A stretch of 37,670 bases of DNA from contig JASHOE010000084.1 in assembly GCA_030041275.1 (NCBI GenBank), forward strand, positions 1 through 37,670. The letters are read 5' to 3'. Both the position numbers and the translations under genes were made by a program. Below are positions 7,162 through 15,891 of this stretch, one piece after another; position 1 is the stretch's first letter; each line of letters opens with the position of its first letter. This DNA is from Streptosporangiaceae bacterium (GTDB lineage: Bacteria > Actinomycetota > Actinomycetes > Streptosporangiales > Streptosporangiaceae). The notes below the pieces were generated by a model. It made no database searches and had not been told where the DNA came from. It was given only the letters and a program-made list of their open reading frames with translations.

Positions 7162-9828
7162 ATGCGCCACACTCGACGTCGCACCGGGCAGCAGTCCCGT
7201 GCTGTGCGCACGACCCTCGCGGCCGCTGTCGGCTCGCTCACCCTGCTGCTACCGGTCACGCTCGTCGGGGCGGACAGCGCTGCCGCAGCTCCCGCGGCCG
7301 CGTACACAGCCTCGCTCATACCGACCAGCCAGGAGTCATACCTTGCTGCGTTCGACTCTGCGAATGGCGCGGTCTACTTCGCAAGTGACGACACGGACGT
7401 GGTCACCGTCATCGACGCGGCCACCAATGAGGTAACCACGACGATCGACCTGCCAGGAGACGCTCGCGGCGTAGCCGTGGACCCGGCCACGGACGACATC
7501 TATGTGTCGGTGAATCCGACCGGCAGCACTAGCGTCCCGACCGTGGCCGTCATCGACGGTGCGACCAACGCGGTGACTGGCAGCATCACGCTGCCCGCCG
7601 GATCAGCACCGGCTGGCGTCGCCGTCGATAGCTCGACCGACACCGTTTACGTCGCCGAGGCGGGTGCGGATTCCGTCGAGGTATTCGACGAGTCCGCAGA
7701 CGTCCTGCCCGTCACGGTGAGCACTGCTCCACTGCAGCCGGCTGAGCTCGCGGTGGACGAGGCGACCGACGTTATCTGGGTGAGCGCAGATAGCAGCGAC
7801 GGCAGCGTGCTGGCCATCAGCGGCGCCAGCGACACCGTCACAGATTCCATCGACCTGGGTGAGCCATACGCTGAGGGCCTCGCGGTGATCCCGGCCACGG
7901 ACACCGTGTACGTCGCGACCGCGACCGGCGATGACCTCGCGGTTGTCAACGGAGCAACCGGGACGCTCAGCACTCCCATCGACCTGCCCGGGTCGGCAAA
8001 TACGGTCGCGGCCGACCCGGCCTCGGACACATTGTTCGCGTCGGGCGCCTCGGTTCCTAGCGGCACGACGTGGATCATCGACGCGACCAGCAACGCCATC
8101 ACCGACACGATCGAGCGCGGCGGAGTGCAGGTCGCGGTGGACACGTCAACCGGATCGGCTTACGTCGCACCCCAGGCAGTGCAGGACAAGGCTGTCTGGG
8201 TGCTGGCGCCTTCGGCCACGAACGAGATGTCCCCAGTCATCACGAGCACATCCGCCATCATGGCCGAGGGCACGCCTGGCAGCGTCGCCATCCAGGGCTC
8301 CGCCCTCCCCGCGGCGACCTACGCCGAAGTCGGCCAGCTGCCAGCCGGCGTGACGATGAACCCGTCTGGCGTGCTCTCGGGCACGCCGGCCGCTGGTTCC
8401 GAGGGGCAGTATCCGATCACGGTCACCGCGAGCAACGGCGTGGCGCCGGATTACACCCAGGCGCTCACGCTGTCCATCGGCACGAAGCCGTCGATTACGC
8501 CGCCAACGATCACCACGTTCACGATAGGCACGGCCGCCACCGCCCCGTTCCAGGTGGCCGGGGACCCCGAGCCCTCGATAAACGTGACCGGTCTCCCGCC
8601 CGGACTGGCCCTGACCTCGCCGGGCCCGAACCAGTGGGAAATCGCGGGCACTCCTGCCGCCGGGTCGAGCGGGGTCTACGACCCCATCTTCACCGCGACG
8701 AATCAACTGGCCACCGCGAGCATCACGGTTTCCATGACGGTTCAGCAGACTCCCGCCATCACGTCGGCCCCGACGGCGACATTCCCGCTGAACTTGGGTG
8801 ACCAATTCGACCTGTCGGCCACCGGCTACCCGCTCCCGACGTTCACCGTGACTGGCAGCCTGCCTTCCGGCGTTTCCCTCGTCGGCAGCGCGCTGACCGA
8901 GAACGGGCCCGCGGTCGCGCCCGTCGGCACGTACCACTTCACAGTCAACGCCACCAACGGCGCCGGCACCGCCTCTCAGGCATTCACGCTGATAGTCCAG
9001 TCACCAGTGGCTGTCGCGGCCGAAGGCATCGGCGGCGTGCCGTATGCGCAGGCGCCGCAGCTTGGCCCGGGATGGCACTCGCTTGGCGGGGCGGTTGTCG
9101 CGCCGCCGGCGGTTGCCGCGCCGCCGAACCCCAACGGCACCAGCCCGGCATCCCCGCTGTTCATCGCGACCGGCACCGACAAGCATCTGTACATCCGGTC
9201 GCTATCCGCCGGCTGGCAGGAGATCAGCCCGGTCGCGTCCTGCCTGGGCGGCCCCGCTGCGATGATCACCACCAGCGGCGGGGTCAGCACCCTGACGGTG
9301 GCGTGCGAAGGCACCGACCAGGCCCTGTATTACGACACCGCGACGGTCCCGTCGAGCGGGCTGCCGACATTCACCAGCGGCTGGACGAGCCTGGGTGGCG
9401 TGCTCACCGCCGGGCCAGCGGTGGCCCAGGTCGGCGGCGTGACGACGTTCTTCGCCCGCGGCACCACCGGTCACATCTACACCCGCGCGGTGACCGGCGG
9501 ATACACCGAGCAGTCGTGGGCCTGCATCGGCGCGCCGGCCGCCGCGCTGCAGGCCGCCACGGGGGTGACAGCTTTCGCCTGTCAGGGCACCGACCAGCTG
9601 CTGTACGAGGCCACCAACGGCGGCACCGGGTGGAGCACGGCCACCGCACTGAACGGCCCCATCGTCGGCGGGCCAGGCATCGCCGCGACCAGCGCGGGCA
9701 TCGTGCTGCTGGCCGAGCTTGCTGGCAGCCTCGGTAGCGACGACGTCGGGGCGCTCATCCACAGGGGCGTCTTCACCAGCCTCGGCGGCTCCGTCACCGG
9801 CGGCGTCCAAGCGGCAGCTCTCAGCTAA
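7162..9828 (+). CDS. Secreted YVTN propeller / Ig-like / PLL lectin-like protein (paralog B)
   Basis: This 888-residue protein is a full-length paralog of the 4413 gene with the same order of parts: signal peptide with GADSAAAAPA, about seven YVTN blades, three He_PIG/Ig-like domains and six C-terminal PLL-like blades. I start it at the ATG at 7162 because MRHTRRR matches the paralog at 9939, the signal peptide follows directly, and AGGAACGGGG lies upstream. The same frame stays open further upstream into the preceding gene, but that part has no family resemblance. Both cysteine pairs are present (ASC ... VAC and WACIGAP ... FACQGTD), compatible with two disulfides. The last blade departs from the family: the GTDxxL motif is replaced by ELAGSLGSDDVGALIHRG. 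Secretion is well supported; glycan or surface binding is inference. Confidence 0.85.
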   Translation: MRHTRRRTGQQSRAVRTTLAAAVGSLTLLLPVTLVGADSAAAAPAAAYTASLIPTSQESYLAAFDSANGAVYFASDDTDVVTVIDAATNEVTTTIDLPGDARGVAVDPATDDIYVSVNPTGSTSVPTVAVIDGATNAVTGSITLPAGSAPAGVAVDSSTDTVYVAEAGADSVEVFDESADVLPVTVSTAPLQPAELAVDEATDVIWVSADSSDGSVLAISGASDTVTDSIDLGEPYAEGLAVIPATDTVYVATATGDDLAVVNGATGTLSTPIDLPGSANTVAADPASDTLFASGASVPSGTTWIIDATSNAITDTIERGGVQVAVDTSTGSAYVAPQAVQDKAVWVLAPSATNEMSPVITSTSAIMAEGTPGSVAIQGSALPAATYAEVGQLPAGVTMNPSGVLSGTPAAGSEGQYPITVTASNGVAPDYTQALTLSIGTKPSITPPTITTFTIGTAATAPFQVAGDPEPSINVTGLPPGLALTSPGPNQWEIAGTPAAGSSGVYDPIFTATNQLATASITVSMTVQQTPAITSAPTATFPLNLGDQFDLSATGYPLPTFTVTGSLPSGVSLVGSALTENGPAVAPVGTYHFTVNATNGAGTASQAFTLIVQSPVAVAAEGIGGVPYAQAPQLGPGWHSLGGAVVAPPAVAAPPNPNGTSPASPLFIATGTDKHLYIRSLSAGWQEISPVASCLGGPAAMITTSGGVSTLTVACEGTDQALYYDTATVPSSGLPTFTSGWTSLGGVLTAGPAVAQVGGVTTFFARGTTGHIYTRAVTGGYTEQSWACIGAPAAALQAATGVTAFACQGTDQLLYEATNGGTGWSTATALNGPIVGGPGIAATSAGIVLLAELAGSLGSDDVGALIHRGVFTSLGGSVTGGVQAAALS

Positions 9829-9938
9829 CGCAGCGGGCTGGCCGCCAACGCGGTCGGCTGGTCAGCGAGTCCCCATCGATCAGATCCGGCAACTACGATC
9901 CGCAAGCACAGCTGGATGAGCCTGGAAAGAGGGGCGCA

Positions 9939-11162
9939 ATGCGCCACACCAAACGCCGCGCCTGGCATCACTACCGTCCGGCGCCCACCACTCTCGCCGC
10001 CGCCGTCGGGTCGCTCGCCCTGCTGCTGCCCGCGACCGTCATGGGCGCCGACAGCGCCTCGGCCGCACCCGCCGTCGGCTACACCGCCTCGACGCAACCG
10101 CCGACCTTCACGTCCGGCCCATCAACCACGTTCGTCGCGGACACGAATAACAGCTACGCGATCTCGGTGCAGGGCGACCCTGCTCCGACGCTTACCACGA
10201 CCGGTAACCTGCCGCCGGGTGTGCAGCTTTCCGGAAGCCTGCTCGAGGGTGAGCCGTCGGCCCTATCTCCAGGCATCTACCCGTTCACTATCACCGCGAG
10301 CAACGCCGCGGGCACTGCGACGCAGTCCTTCACGCTGACCGTCGCTGAGCCGGTCGCCGTCGGGGCGGAAGGCACAGATGGCCAGCTGTGGGTGCAGGCA
10401 CCGCAGCTTGGCCCCGGCTGGCATCCGGAGGGCGGGCAGATCGTCGGCCCGCCTGCAGTGGCCGCAGCGCCCAACGCCGCCGGCAGCACGCCGGCGCCAC
10501 CCCTTTTCATCGCCACCGGCACCACCAAGCACCTGTATGTCCGGTCGCTGACCGTCGGCTGGCAGGAACTCGGCCCAGCGCCGGCGTCATGCGCCGGCGC
10601 GCCTGCGGCTGTCATCACCGGCACCGCCACGCTGACCGTTGCCTGCCGGGGCCTCGACAGCGCGCTCTGGGTGAACACAACGACGTGGTCCGGGACAGGC
10701 CTGCCGCACATGACTTCGGGGTGGACCAGCCTGGGCGGGGTCTTGACCGCCGCGCCGGCCACAGCGCTCGTTGACGGCACCATGACCTTCTTTGTCCGCG
10801 GTACGACCGGGCACATCTACATCCGCACGCTGAGCGCCGGGTTCGCAGAGCAATCATGGGCGTGCATCGGTGCGCCGGGCGCCACTCTGCAGGAGGGAAG
10901 CGAGACCATCTTCGCGTGCGAGGGGACCAATCAGGCGCTCTGGGAGTCCGGCAGCGACGCAGGCGGATGGACGCCAGCCACGTCTGAAGGCGGCTCACTG
11001 ATCAGCGGTCCGGCCGTCACTACGATCGGCCAGCCGCAAGACGTGCTGGCCGAAGGCACCGATCATGCCGTGTGGGCTTTTACGTACACCGGGTTCGGCA
11101 GCTGGTCCAGCCTCGGCGGCGACGTCGTCGGTGGTGTCGGCGCGGCCCCGCTCCTCACCTAG
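9939..11162 (+). CDS. Secreted Ig-like / PLL lectin-like protein lacking the YVTN propeller (paralog C)
   Basis: This 407-residue third paralog has the same leader (MRHTKRR ... GADSASAAPA) but goes straight from the mature N-terminus into one He_PIG/Ig-like domain (about residues 52-135) and then the six-blade PLL/tectonin-like domain (about 138-407). The YVTN propeller and two Ig-like domains are absent. Both cysteine pairs of the lectin domain are kept (ASCAGAP ... VACRG and WACIGAP ... FACEGTN). The ATG is preceded by GAAAGAGGGG. The downstream neighbour paaE converges from the other strand 35 bp away. Because the leader and the lectin end are conserved, the gene looks like an internal domain-loss derivative rather than a truncated pseudogene. 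Function is inferred only from domain type. Confidence 0.85.
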   Translation: MRHTKRRAWHHYRPAPTTLAAAVGSLALLLPATVMGADSASAAPAVGYTASTQPPTFTSGPSTTFVADTNNSYAISVQGDPAPTLTTTGNLPPGVQLSGSLLEGEPSALSPGIYPFTITASNAAGTATQSFTLTVAEPVAVGAEGTDGQLWVQAPQLGPGWHPEGGQIVGPPAVAAAPNAAGSTPAPPLFIATGTTKHLYVRSLTVGWQELGPAPASCAGAPAAVITGTATLTVACRGLDSALWVNTTTWSGTGLPHMTSGWTSLGGVLTAAPATALVDGTMTFFVRGTTGHIYIRTLSAGFAEQSWACIGAPGATLQEGSETIFACEGTNQALWESGSDAGGWTPATSEGGSLISGPAVTTIGQPQDVLAEGTDHAVWAFTYTGFGSWSSLGGDVVGGVGAAPLLT

Positions 11163-11197
11163 CAGAGGATGGTGCCACCACCAGGGACCAGGGAACG

Positions 11198-12286
11198 TCA
11201 GGCGTCGTAATCGACGATCAGCTCGCCGCTGACCGGCATCGACTGGCACGTGAGCACGAAGCCCGCGTCCAGTTCCGACTGCTCGAGCGCGAAGTTGCGA
11301 CGCATCCGCACCTCGCCGGACAGCAGCCGGGCCCGGCACGTCCCGCACACGCCGCCCTTGCACGCGAACGGCAGGTCCGGCCTGACTCGCTGCGCACCGT
11401 CGAGCACCGGCGTGCCCGGCGGGATCGTCGTCGTGGTCCGCCGCCCGTCCAGGATGATCGTCGCCTGGCACCCGCCGGTCAGCACGGGCTCGGCGTGCTG
11501 CTCGGGCTCGGGCGGGGCGTCCTCGACGAAGAACAGCTCGCGGTGCACCCGCTCGGCCGGCACGCCCAGCTCGGTGAGCACCGTCATCGCATCGGCGACC
11601 ATGCCGTACGGGCCGCACAGCCACCAGTGGTCAATGTCGCCGACATCACACACCGCGGGCAGTAGCAGCCGCAGCCGCGCGGCGTCCAGCCGCCCGCTGA
11701 ACAGGTCCACCTCTTGCGGCTCGCGGGACAGTACGTGCACGAGCTGCAGTCGGACGGGATAGGTGTCCTTCAGGTCCGCGATCTCGTCGGCGAACATCAC
11801 CGTGTCCGCGCGCCGGTTCCCGTACAGCAGCGTGGCCTCCGACGTCGCGTCAGCCAGCGCTGACGCAGTGATCGACAGCACCGGCGTGATGCCCGACCCA
11901 GCAGCGACCAGCACGTGCCGGCCCGGAACCCGGAGGTCCGGAGTGAACGCGCCGGACGGCGGCTGCACCTCGATCACATCCCCCGGCCGAACGTCGTTGA
12001 CCAGCCAGCCAGACAGCGCCCCGTCCGGCACCTCGCGCACCCCGATCCGCAGCGGCTGGCCCGCGGGCGCGCAGATCGAATACGACCGCCGCTCGTCCCG
12101 GCCGTCGATGAACCGGCGCAGCGTCAGGGACTGGCCTGGCCGGAACCGGAACTCTTCGGCGAGCCCGGCCGGTATGTCAAAGGTCACCGCCACCGCATCG
12201 GCGCACAGCTGGTCCACCCGCGCCACGGTCAGCTCATGGAACTGCCGCCGCGCCGCCCGGCTTTCGACAGCCGTGTCCGCGGTCAC
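11198..12286 (-). CDS. paaE: Phenylacetyl-CoA 1,2-epoxidase reductase subunit PaaE
   Basis: PaaE is the NADPH-dependent reductase that feeds electrons to the PaaA di-iron centre. This 362-residue protein has an N-terminal FAD-binding domain with RRSYSIC (flavin-binding RxYS), a central NAD(P)-binding domain with GSGITPVLS, and a C-terminal plant-type 2Fe-2S ferredoxin domain. The cluster cysteines are in ACKGGVCGTC plus LTCQS (C309, C314, C317, C347). It is the last gene of the paaABCDE operon. Its GTG start is one base beyond the paaD stop and is preceded by AAGGAGGT at the end of paaD, indicating translational coupling. Identification is secure from motifs and from its position after paaD. 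Confidence 0.95.
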   Translation of the reverse strand: MTADTAVESRAARRQFHELTVARVDQLCADAVAVTFDIPAGLAEEFRFRPGQSLTLRRFIDGRDERRSYSICAPAGQPLRIGVREVPDGALSGWLVNDVRPGDVIEVQPPSGAFTPDLRVPGRHVLVAAGSGITPVLSITASALADATSEATLLYGNRRADTVMFADEIADLKDTYPVRLQLVHVLSREPQEVDLFSGRLDAARLRLLLPAVCDVGDIDHWWLCGPYGMVADAMTVLTELGVPAERVHRELFFVEDAPPEPEQHAEPVLTGGCQATIILDGRRTTTTIPPGTPVLDGAQRVRPDLPFACKGGVCGTCRARLLSGEVRMRRNFALEQSELDAGFVLTCQSMPVSGELIVDYDA

Positions 12287-12287
12287 C

Positions 12288-12797
12288 TCAGACCTCCTTG
12301 ACGTGCTCGAAGGGCTCGCCGCAGGCGCGGCAGCGGCGCAGGTCCTTGCACGCGGTGCCGCTGAACGCCGCCGTCACCGTCGTGTCGGCCGAACCGCACC
12401 GCGGGCAGGCGACCGGCGGGCCGGATGCGAACAGCGTCAGCGGAACCGGGCCATCCGCCCTTGGCAGGGAACGGGGTGGTGCCAGGCCGGCCGCCGCCAG
12501 CTTGCTGCGGCCGTCGGCGCTGATCAGGTCCGTTGACCAGGGCGGACTCAGCACGGTGCGCACCTCTACGTGCGAGAAGCCAGCCTTAGCAAGCCGAGCG
12601 GCCACATCGCGACGCATCTCGGCGAGCGCAGGGCAGCCGGAATAGGTCGGAGTCAGCGACACCGTCACGCGCTCGGCGGTGACGCTGACCCCGCGCAGGA
12701 TGCCGAGGTCGCCGATGGTCAGCATCGGCAGCTCGGGATCTGGCACGGACGCAGCGATCCGCCGCGCTTCAGCCAGCGTCGCTGATTCGGTCACCAC
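12288..12797 (-). CDS. paaD: Phenylacetyl-CoA epoxidase maturation protein PaaD
   Basis: This 169-residue protein is the DUF59/MIP18-type accessory factor needed for a functional phenylacetyl-CoA epoxidase, thought to act in Fe-S assembly. The N-terminal part carries VPDPELPMLTIGDLGIL and TPTYSGCPA, typical of the DUF59 fold. The C-terminus has a zinc-ribbon-like CPRCGS ... CRACGE pair characteristic of PaaD. Two adjacent GTG codons (12797 and 12794) can start it; the second overlaps the paaC stop as GTGA. The overlap indicates coupled translation with paaC. Confidence 0.93.
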   Translation of the reverse strand: MVTESATLAEARRIAASVPDPELPMLTIGDLGILRGVSVTAERVTVSLTPTYSGCPALAEMRRDVAARLAKAGFSHVEVRTVLSPPWSTDLISADGRSKLAAAGLAPPRSLPRADGPVPLTLFASGPPVACPRCGSADTTVTAAFSGTACKDLRRCRACGEPFEHVKEV

Positions 12798-13678
12798 GTC
12801 GCCCCCGGCATAGCGCGCGCCACACTCTGCAGCTCAGCCAGCAGGTAACCCATCGCCTCGGTGTGCACGCCGTCCCGGCCGGCCTGACCAGCAACCCGCG
12901 CGAGACCAGACGCGTCTGGCCATGCCAGCGCCGCCTCGGCTAGCACCTGGCCGAGCACCGCGTCGAACTCCGGTTGCAGCTCCGCCGGATCGACCGCGAC
13001 CCCCGCCGCAGCGAGACGGTGCTCGACCGCGGCAGCCTCAAACAGCTCCGGCACCAGCGGCGCGACGGCGGCGAGGCCCGCCACCATTCGCGCCCGGGAG
13101 TAGTCCGTCCCGTCGCCGAGCCTGATCAGCCACTGCGCGGCGTAGTCGCGGTGGTAGGCCACCTCGCGGACGCCGATCGCCGCGACGGCGGCGAGCACCG
13201 GGTCGGACGAGTCGCGCAGCCGGGATAGCAGCGCTAGTCGCCAGGCACTGAAGACGAACAAGCGGGCGATGAGCCCGGCGAAGTCGACGTCGGTGACCTC
13301 GGTCAGCCGGACGTTGCGGAACTCGCGCTCACCCCGGCCGAACGCGTAGTCGTCCTCGCTGCGTCCTGAGCCGTCGGCCGCGCCCGCCCTGGTGAGCAGC
13401 AGCCTGGCCTGGCCGAGCAGGTCGAGCGCGATGTTGGCGAGCGCGGTTTCTTCCTCGAGCTCGGGCGCCCTGGCGAGCCACTGCTGCAGCCGGTGTGACA
13501 TGACGAGCGAGTCGTCGCCGAGCATGAGGCAGTACGCGGCGAGGTCATCGCCGTCGATCCCGGCGGGCACCGTGGTGTCCACGCCGGCCAGCGGGTCGGT
13601 GAAGCCGGTGCCGAACGCCCACCGGTGACCGGTGTCGGTCTCCTCGGTGATCGCCTCGTAGGCGGTGTCGAAGCCCAT
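12791..13678 (-). CDS. paaC: Phenylacetyl-CoA 1,2-epoxidase structural subunit PaaC
   Basis: PaaC is the ferritin-like scaffold partner of PaaA in the epoxidase core and normally lacks a functional metal centre. The 295-residue product has the family signatures LANIALDLLGQARLLL and the REVAYHRDYAAQWLIRLGDGT region. Its position between paaB and paaD is the canonical one. The ATG start is 22 bp after the paaB stop and follows TGGAG at 7-nt spacing. Confidence 0.95.
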   Translation of the reverse strand: MGFDTAYEAITEETDTGHRWAFGTGFTDPLAGVDTTVPAGIDGDDLAAYCLMLGDDSLVMSHRLQQWLARAPELEEETALANIALDLLGQARLLLTRAGAADGSGRSEDDYAFGRGEREFRNVRLTEVTDVDFAGLIARLFVFSAWRLALLSRLRDSSDPVLAAVAAIGVREVAYHRDYAAQWLIRLGDGTDYSRARMVAGLAAVAPLVPELFEAAAVEHRLAAAGVAVDPAELQPEFDAVLGQVLAEAALAWPDASGLARVAGQAGRDGVHTEAMGYLLAELQSVARAMPGATW

Positions 13679-13700
13679 CAGATGCTCCAGTCAACTCGGC

Positions 13701-14033
13701 TCAGATGTGCGGGACCGAGTCGGGGATCTCGTAGAACGTGGGGTGCCGGTACACTTTGTCGCCGCTCGGCGCGAAGAACGGATCCTTCTCGTCCGGGCTG
13801 GACGCGGTGATGTCGGCGGCCTTCACCACCCAGATGCTGACCCCCTCGTTGCGCCTCGTGTACAGGTCGCGCGCGTGATGCAGCGCCATCTGCGCGTCAG
13901 CGGCGTGCAGCGATCCGACGTGGACGTGGTTGAGACCGCGCTTGCTGCGCAGGAACACCTCGAAGAGCGGCCAGCTCGACCGCGGCGGCGCGGGCGAGGG
14001 AACCCCGTTCCCTTCGTTAATGGGGTTTGTCAT
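13701..14033 (-). CDS. paaB: Phenylacetyl-CoA 1,2-epoxidase small subunit PaaB
   Basis: PaaB is the small bridging subunit of the epoxidase. The 110-residue product contains [20 protein letters not shown] and [18 protein letters not shown], both typical of PaaB. Its ATG overlaps the paaA stop as ATGA, so the two are translationally coupled. Length matches the family. The N-terminal 20 residues are Pro-rich and look like a flexible extension. Confidence 0.95.
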   Translation of the reverse strand: MTNPINEGNGVPSPAPPRSSWPLFEVFLRSKRGLNHVHVGSLHAADAQMALHHARDLYTRRNEGVSIWVVKAADITASSPDEKDPFFAPSGDKVYRHPTFYEIPDSVPHI

Positions 14034-15007
14034 GCCGCGGCCTCCGATCGCTTAGCGGCGTGCGCGGCGGCCGCCTCCCTGACCCAGGCGCCGTCCTCGT
14101 GCGCGGCCCTGCGGTGCGCGATCCGCTGCGCGTTGCACGGACCGTTCCCGGACACGACGCGCTTGAACTCGTCCCAGTCGACGGCGCCGAAGTCGTAGTT
14201 ACCGCGGGTGTCGTTCCAGCGCAGCTGCGGGTCAGGGAGCGTCACGCCGAGCGCCTCGGCCTGCGGGACGGTCATGTCGACGAACCGCTGCCGCAGCTCG
14301 TCGTTGGTGTGCCGCTTGATCCGCCAGCGCATGGACTGCTCGGTGTTGGGCGACGCCGCATCGGGCGGGCCGAACATCATCAGCGACGGCCACCACCACC
14401 GGTTCGTGGCGTCCTGGACCATCTCGCGCTGGGCCTCGGTGCCGCGCATCATCGTCAGCAGCAGCTCGTATCCCTGCCGCTGGTGGAACGACTCTTCCTT
14501 GCAGATGCGGATCATCGCGCGGGCGTACGGCCCGTACGACGAGCGGCACAGCGGGACCTGGTTGCAGATCGCCGCACCGTCCACGAGCCAGCCGATGACG
14601 CCGACGTCGGCGAAGGTCAGCGTCGGGTAGTTGAAGATCGAGGAGTATTTCTGCGCGCCGGTGATCAGCCGGTTAGTGAGGTCTTCCCGGTCAGCGCCGA
14701 GCGTCTCGGCGGCGCTGTAGAGGTAGAGGCCGTGGCCAGCCTCGTCCTGCACCTTGGCCAGCAGGATGGCCTTCCGGCGCAGCGACGGGGCACGGGTCAC
14801 CCAGTTGCCCTCGGGCTGCATTCCGATGATCTCCGAGTGCGCGTGCTGGGCGATCTGCCGGATCATCGTCTTGCGATACGCGTCCGGCATCCAGTCCCGC
14901 GGCTCGATCCGGCGCTCGCTGGCGATGGTGCCCTCGAAGTCGTGCTCCAGGCCCGTGAGCTCGGGCCGCTGCCCCGCATCGGCTGAGTCCGCGGCCGGTC
15001 CGGTCAT
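14030..15007 (-). CDS. paaA: Phenylacetyl-CoA 1,2-epoxidase catalytic subunit PaaA
   Basis: PaaA is the di-iron oxygenase subunit that epoxidises the aromatic ring of phenylacetyl-CoA, the committing step of aerobic phenylacetate degradation. The 325-residue product carries the ligand motifs DEAGH (E89, H92) and KEESFH (E171/E172, H175) in the expected ferritin-like spacing. It is the first gene of paaABCDE. The ATG at 15007 is preceded by AAAGGAG. A 14-bp dyad matching a PaaR-type operator begins 16 bases upstream, so repression is likely relieved by phenylacetyl-CoA. No paaG, paaF or paaK is visible here; paaZ and a probable paaR lie 10-14 kb away. Confidence 0.96.
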   Translation of the reverse strand: MTGPAADSADAGQRPELTGLEHDFEGTIASERRIEPRDWMPDAYRKTMIRQIAQHAHSEIIGMQPEGNWVTRAPSLRRKAILLAKVQDEAGHGLYLYSAAETLGADREDLTNRLITGAQKYSSIFNYPTLTFADVGVIGWLVDGAAICNQVPLCRSSYGPYARAMIRICKEESFHQRQGYELLLTMMRGTEAQREMVQDATNRWWWPSLMMFGPPDAASPNTEQSMRWRIKRHTNDELRQRFVDMTVPQAEALGVTLPDPQLRWNDTRGNYDFGAVDWDEFKRVVSGNGPCNAQRIAHRRAAHEDGAWVREAAAAHAAKRSEAAA

Positions 15008-15023
15008 GGCGGCTCCTTTATAA

Positions 15024-15037
15024 ACCGATCATTCGGT
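15024..15037. promoter_or_regulatory. Probable PaaR operator upstream of paaA
   Basis: ACCGATCATTCGGT lies inside a perfect AACCGA-TCAT-TCGGTT dyad (15023-15038), 16 bases upstream of the paaA ATG. It shares ACCG-N1-TC-N1-TT-CGGT with the site upstream of the TetR gene (28909) and the outer ACCG/CGGT arms with the site upstream of paaZ (25631). From memory, the published Corynebacterium PaaR motif has the core ACCGNNCGNNCGGT; this copy differs at one central base (CA for CG). Confidence 0.75.
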
Positions 15038-15157
15038 TGGTAACTCCCTAGCTTAGTCGCTGGTGACCGGCCCGGATCCACCAGGTCGTCACGGCGACAG
15101 ACTCTACGTCAGGGGTGAGCTTCGAGAGATATCAGGAGGAATGCGGCGGCCTGCGGT

Positions 15158-15865
15158 TCAGGTGGCGGGTGACCCCGGCCCCGCACCGAGATAGCGCAGC
15201 ACCGCGAGGACCCGCCGGTTGCCCGTGTCGCCCGGGTACAGCCCGAGCTTGGCGAAGATCGAATTGATGTGCTTGCTCACGGCGCTGTCGGTGATCACGA
15301 GGGCCGCTGCGATCTCGGCGTTAGAGCGGCCCTCAGCCATCAGCCCCAGCACGTCGCGTTCCCGCTCGGTCAGGACGTCCAGCGGGTCGCTCCCGCGGCG
15401 AACCAGGAGTTGCGCCACCACTTCGGGGTCGAGCGCCGTGCCCCCGGCCGCCACCCGGCGCAACGCATCGAGGAACTCGGCCACGTCCGCTACCCGGTCT
15501 TTCAGCAGATAGCCCACGCTGCTGGTGTTCGCGGCCAGCAGGTCGGCGGCGTAACGTTCCTCGACATACTGCGACAGCACGAGGATCGCAATGGCTGGCC
15601 ACTGGTCACGGATCACCAGCGCGGCCCTGATGCCCTCGTCGGTGTGCGTCGGCGGCATGCGGACGTCCGCGATCACCACGTCAGGCCGTTCCCGCTCAAC
15701 GGCGTCAAGCAACGCGCTGGCGTCACCCGCCGTCGCCACGACCTCGAAGCCGGCGCCGTCCAGCAGCTTGGAGAGACCCGCCAGCAGCAGCACCGAGTCC
15801 TCGCCGATGACCACCCGGAGCCGGCCTGACTCGGCTGGCACCGGCTCGTCTGTCACGGGTTCCAA
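15158..15865 (-). CDS. NarL/LuxR-type response regulator
   Basis: This 235-residue two-component regulator has an N-terminal receiver domain (about 15-132) with acidic pocket residues in GED, the phospho-acceptor D67 in VVIADVRMPP and the conserved Lys in YLLKDR (K122). The C-terminal GerE/LuxR HTH (about 163-225) contains LTERERDVLGLMAEGRSNAE and SAVSKHINSIFAKLGL. I take the TTG at 15865 as start because GGGAG sits five bases upstream; a GTG three codons later is the alternative. It is the last gene of the minus-strand adaptor-ATPase-permease-lipoprotein group, 26 bp after the lipoprotein. The matching histidine kinase is divergent at 20423. It probably controls this export block. Confidence 0.92.
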   Translation of the reverse strand: MEPVTDEPVPAESGRLRVVIGEDSVLLLAGLSKLLDGAGFEVVATAGDASALLDAVERERPDVVIADVRMPPTHTDEGIRAALVIRDQWPAIAILVLSQYVEERYAADLLAANTSSVGYLLKDRVADVAEFLDALRRVAAGGTALDPEVVAQLLVRRGSDPLDVLTERERDVLGLMAEGRSNAEIAAALVITDSAVSKHINSIFAKLGLYPGDTGNRRVLAVLRYLGAGPGSPAT

Positions 15866-15891
15866 CGTAACTCCCGTTCGTGTCTATCTCG

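Noticed and set aside
11163..11197. Hairpin between paralog C and paaE
   Set aside because: Only TGGT/ACCA-type pairing; too weak to call a terminator.
14027..14986. Long plus-strand frame opposite paaA
   Set aside because: Antisense of a secure gene; no motif and no ribosome site.
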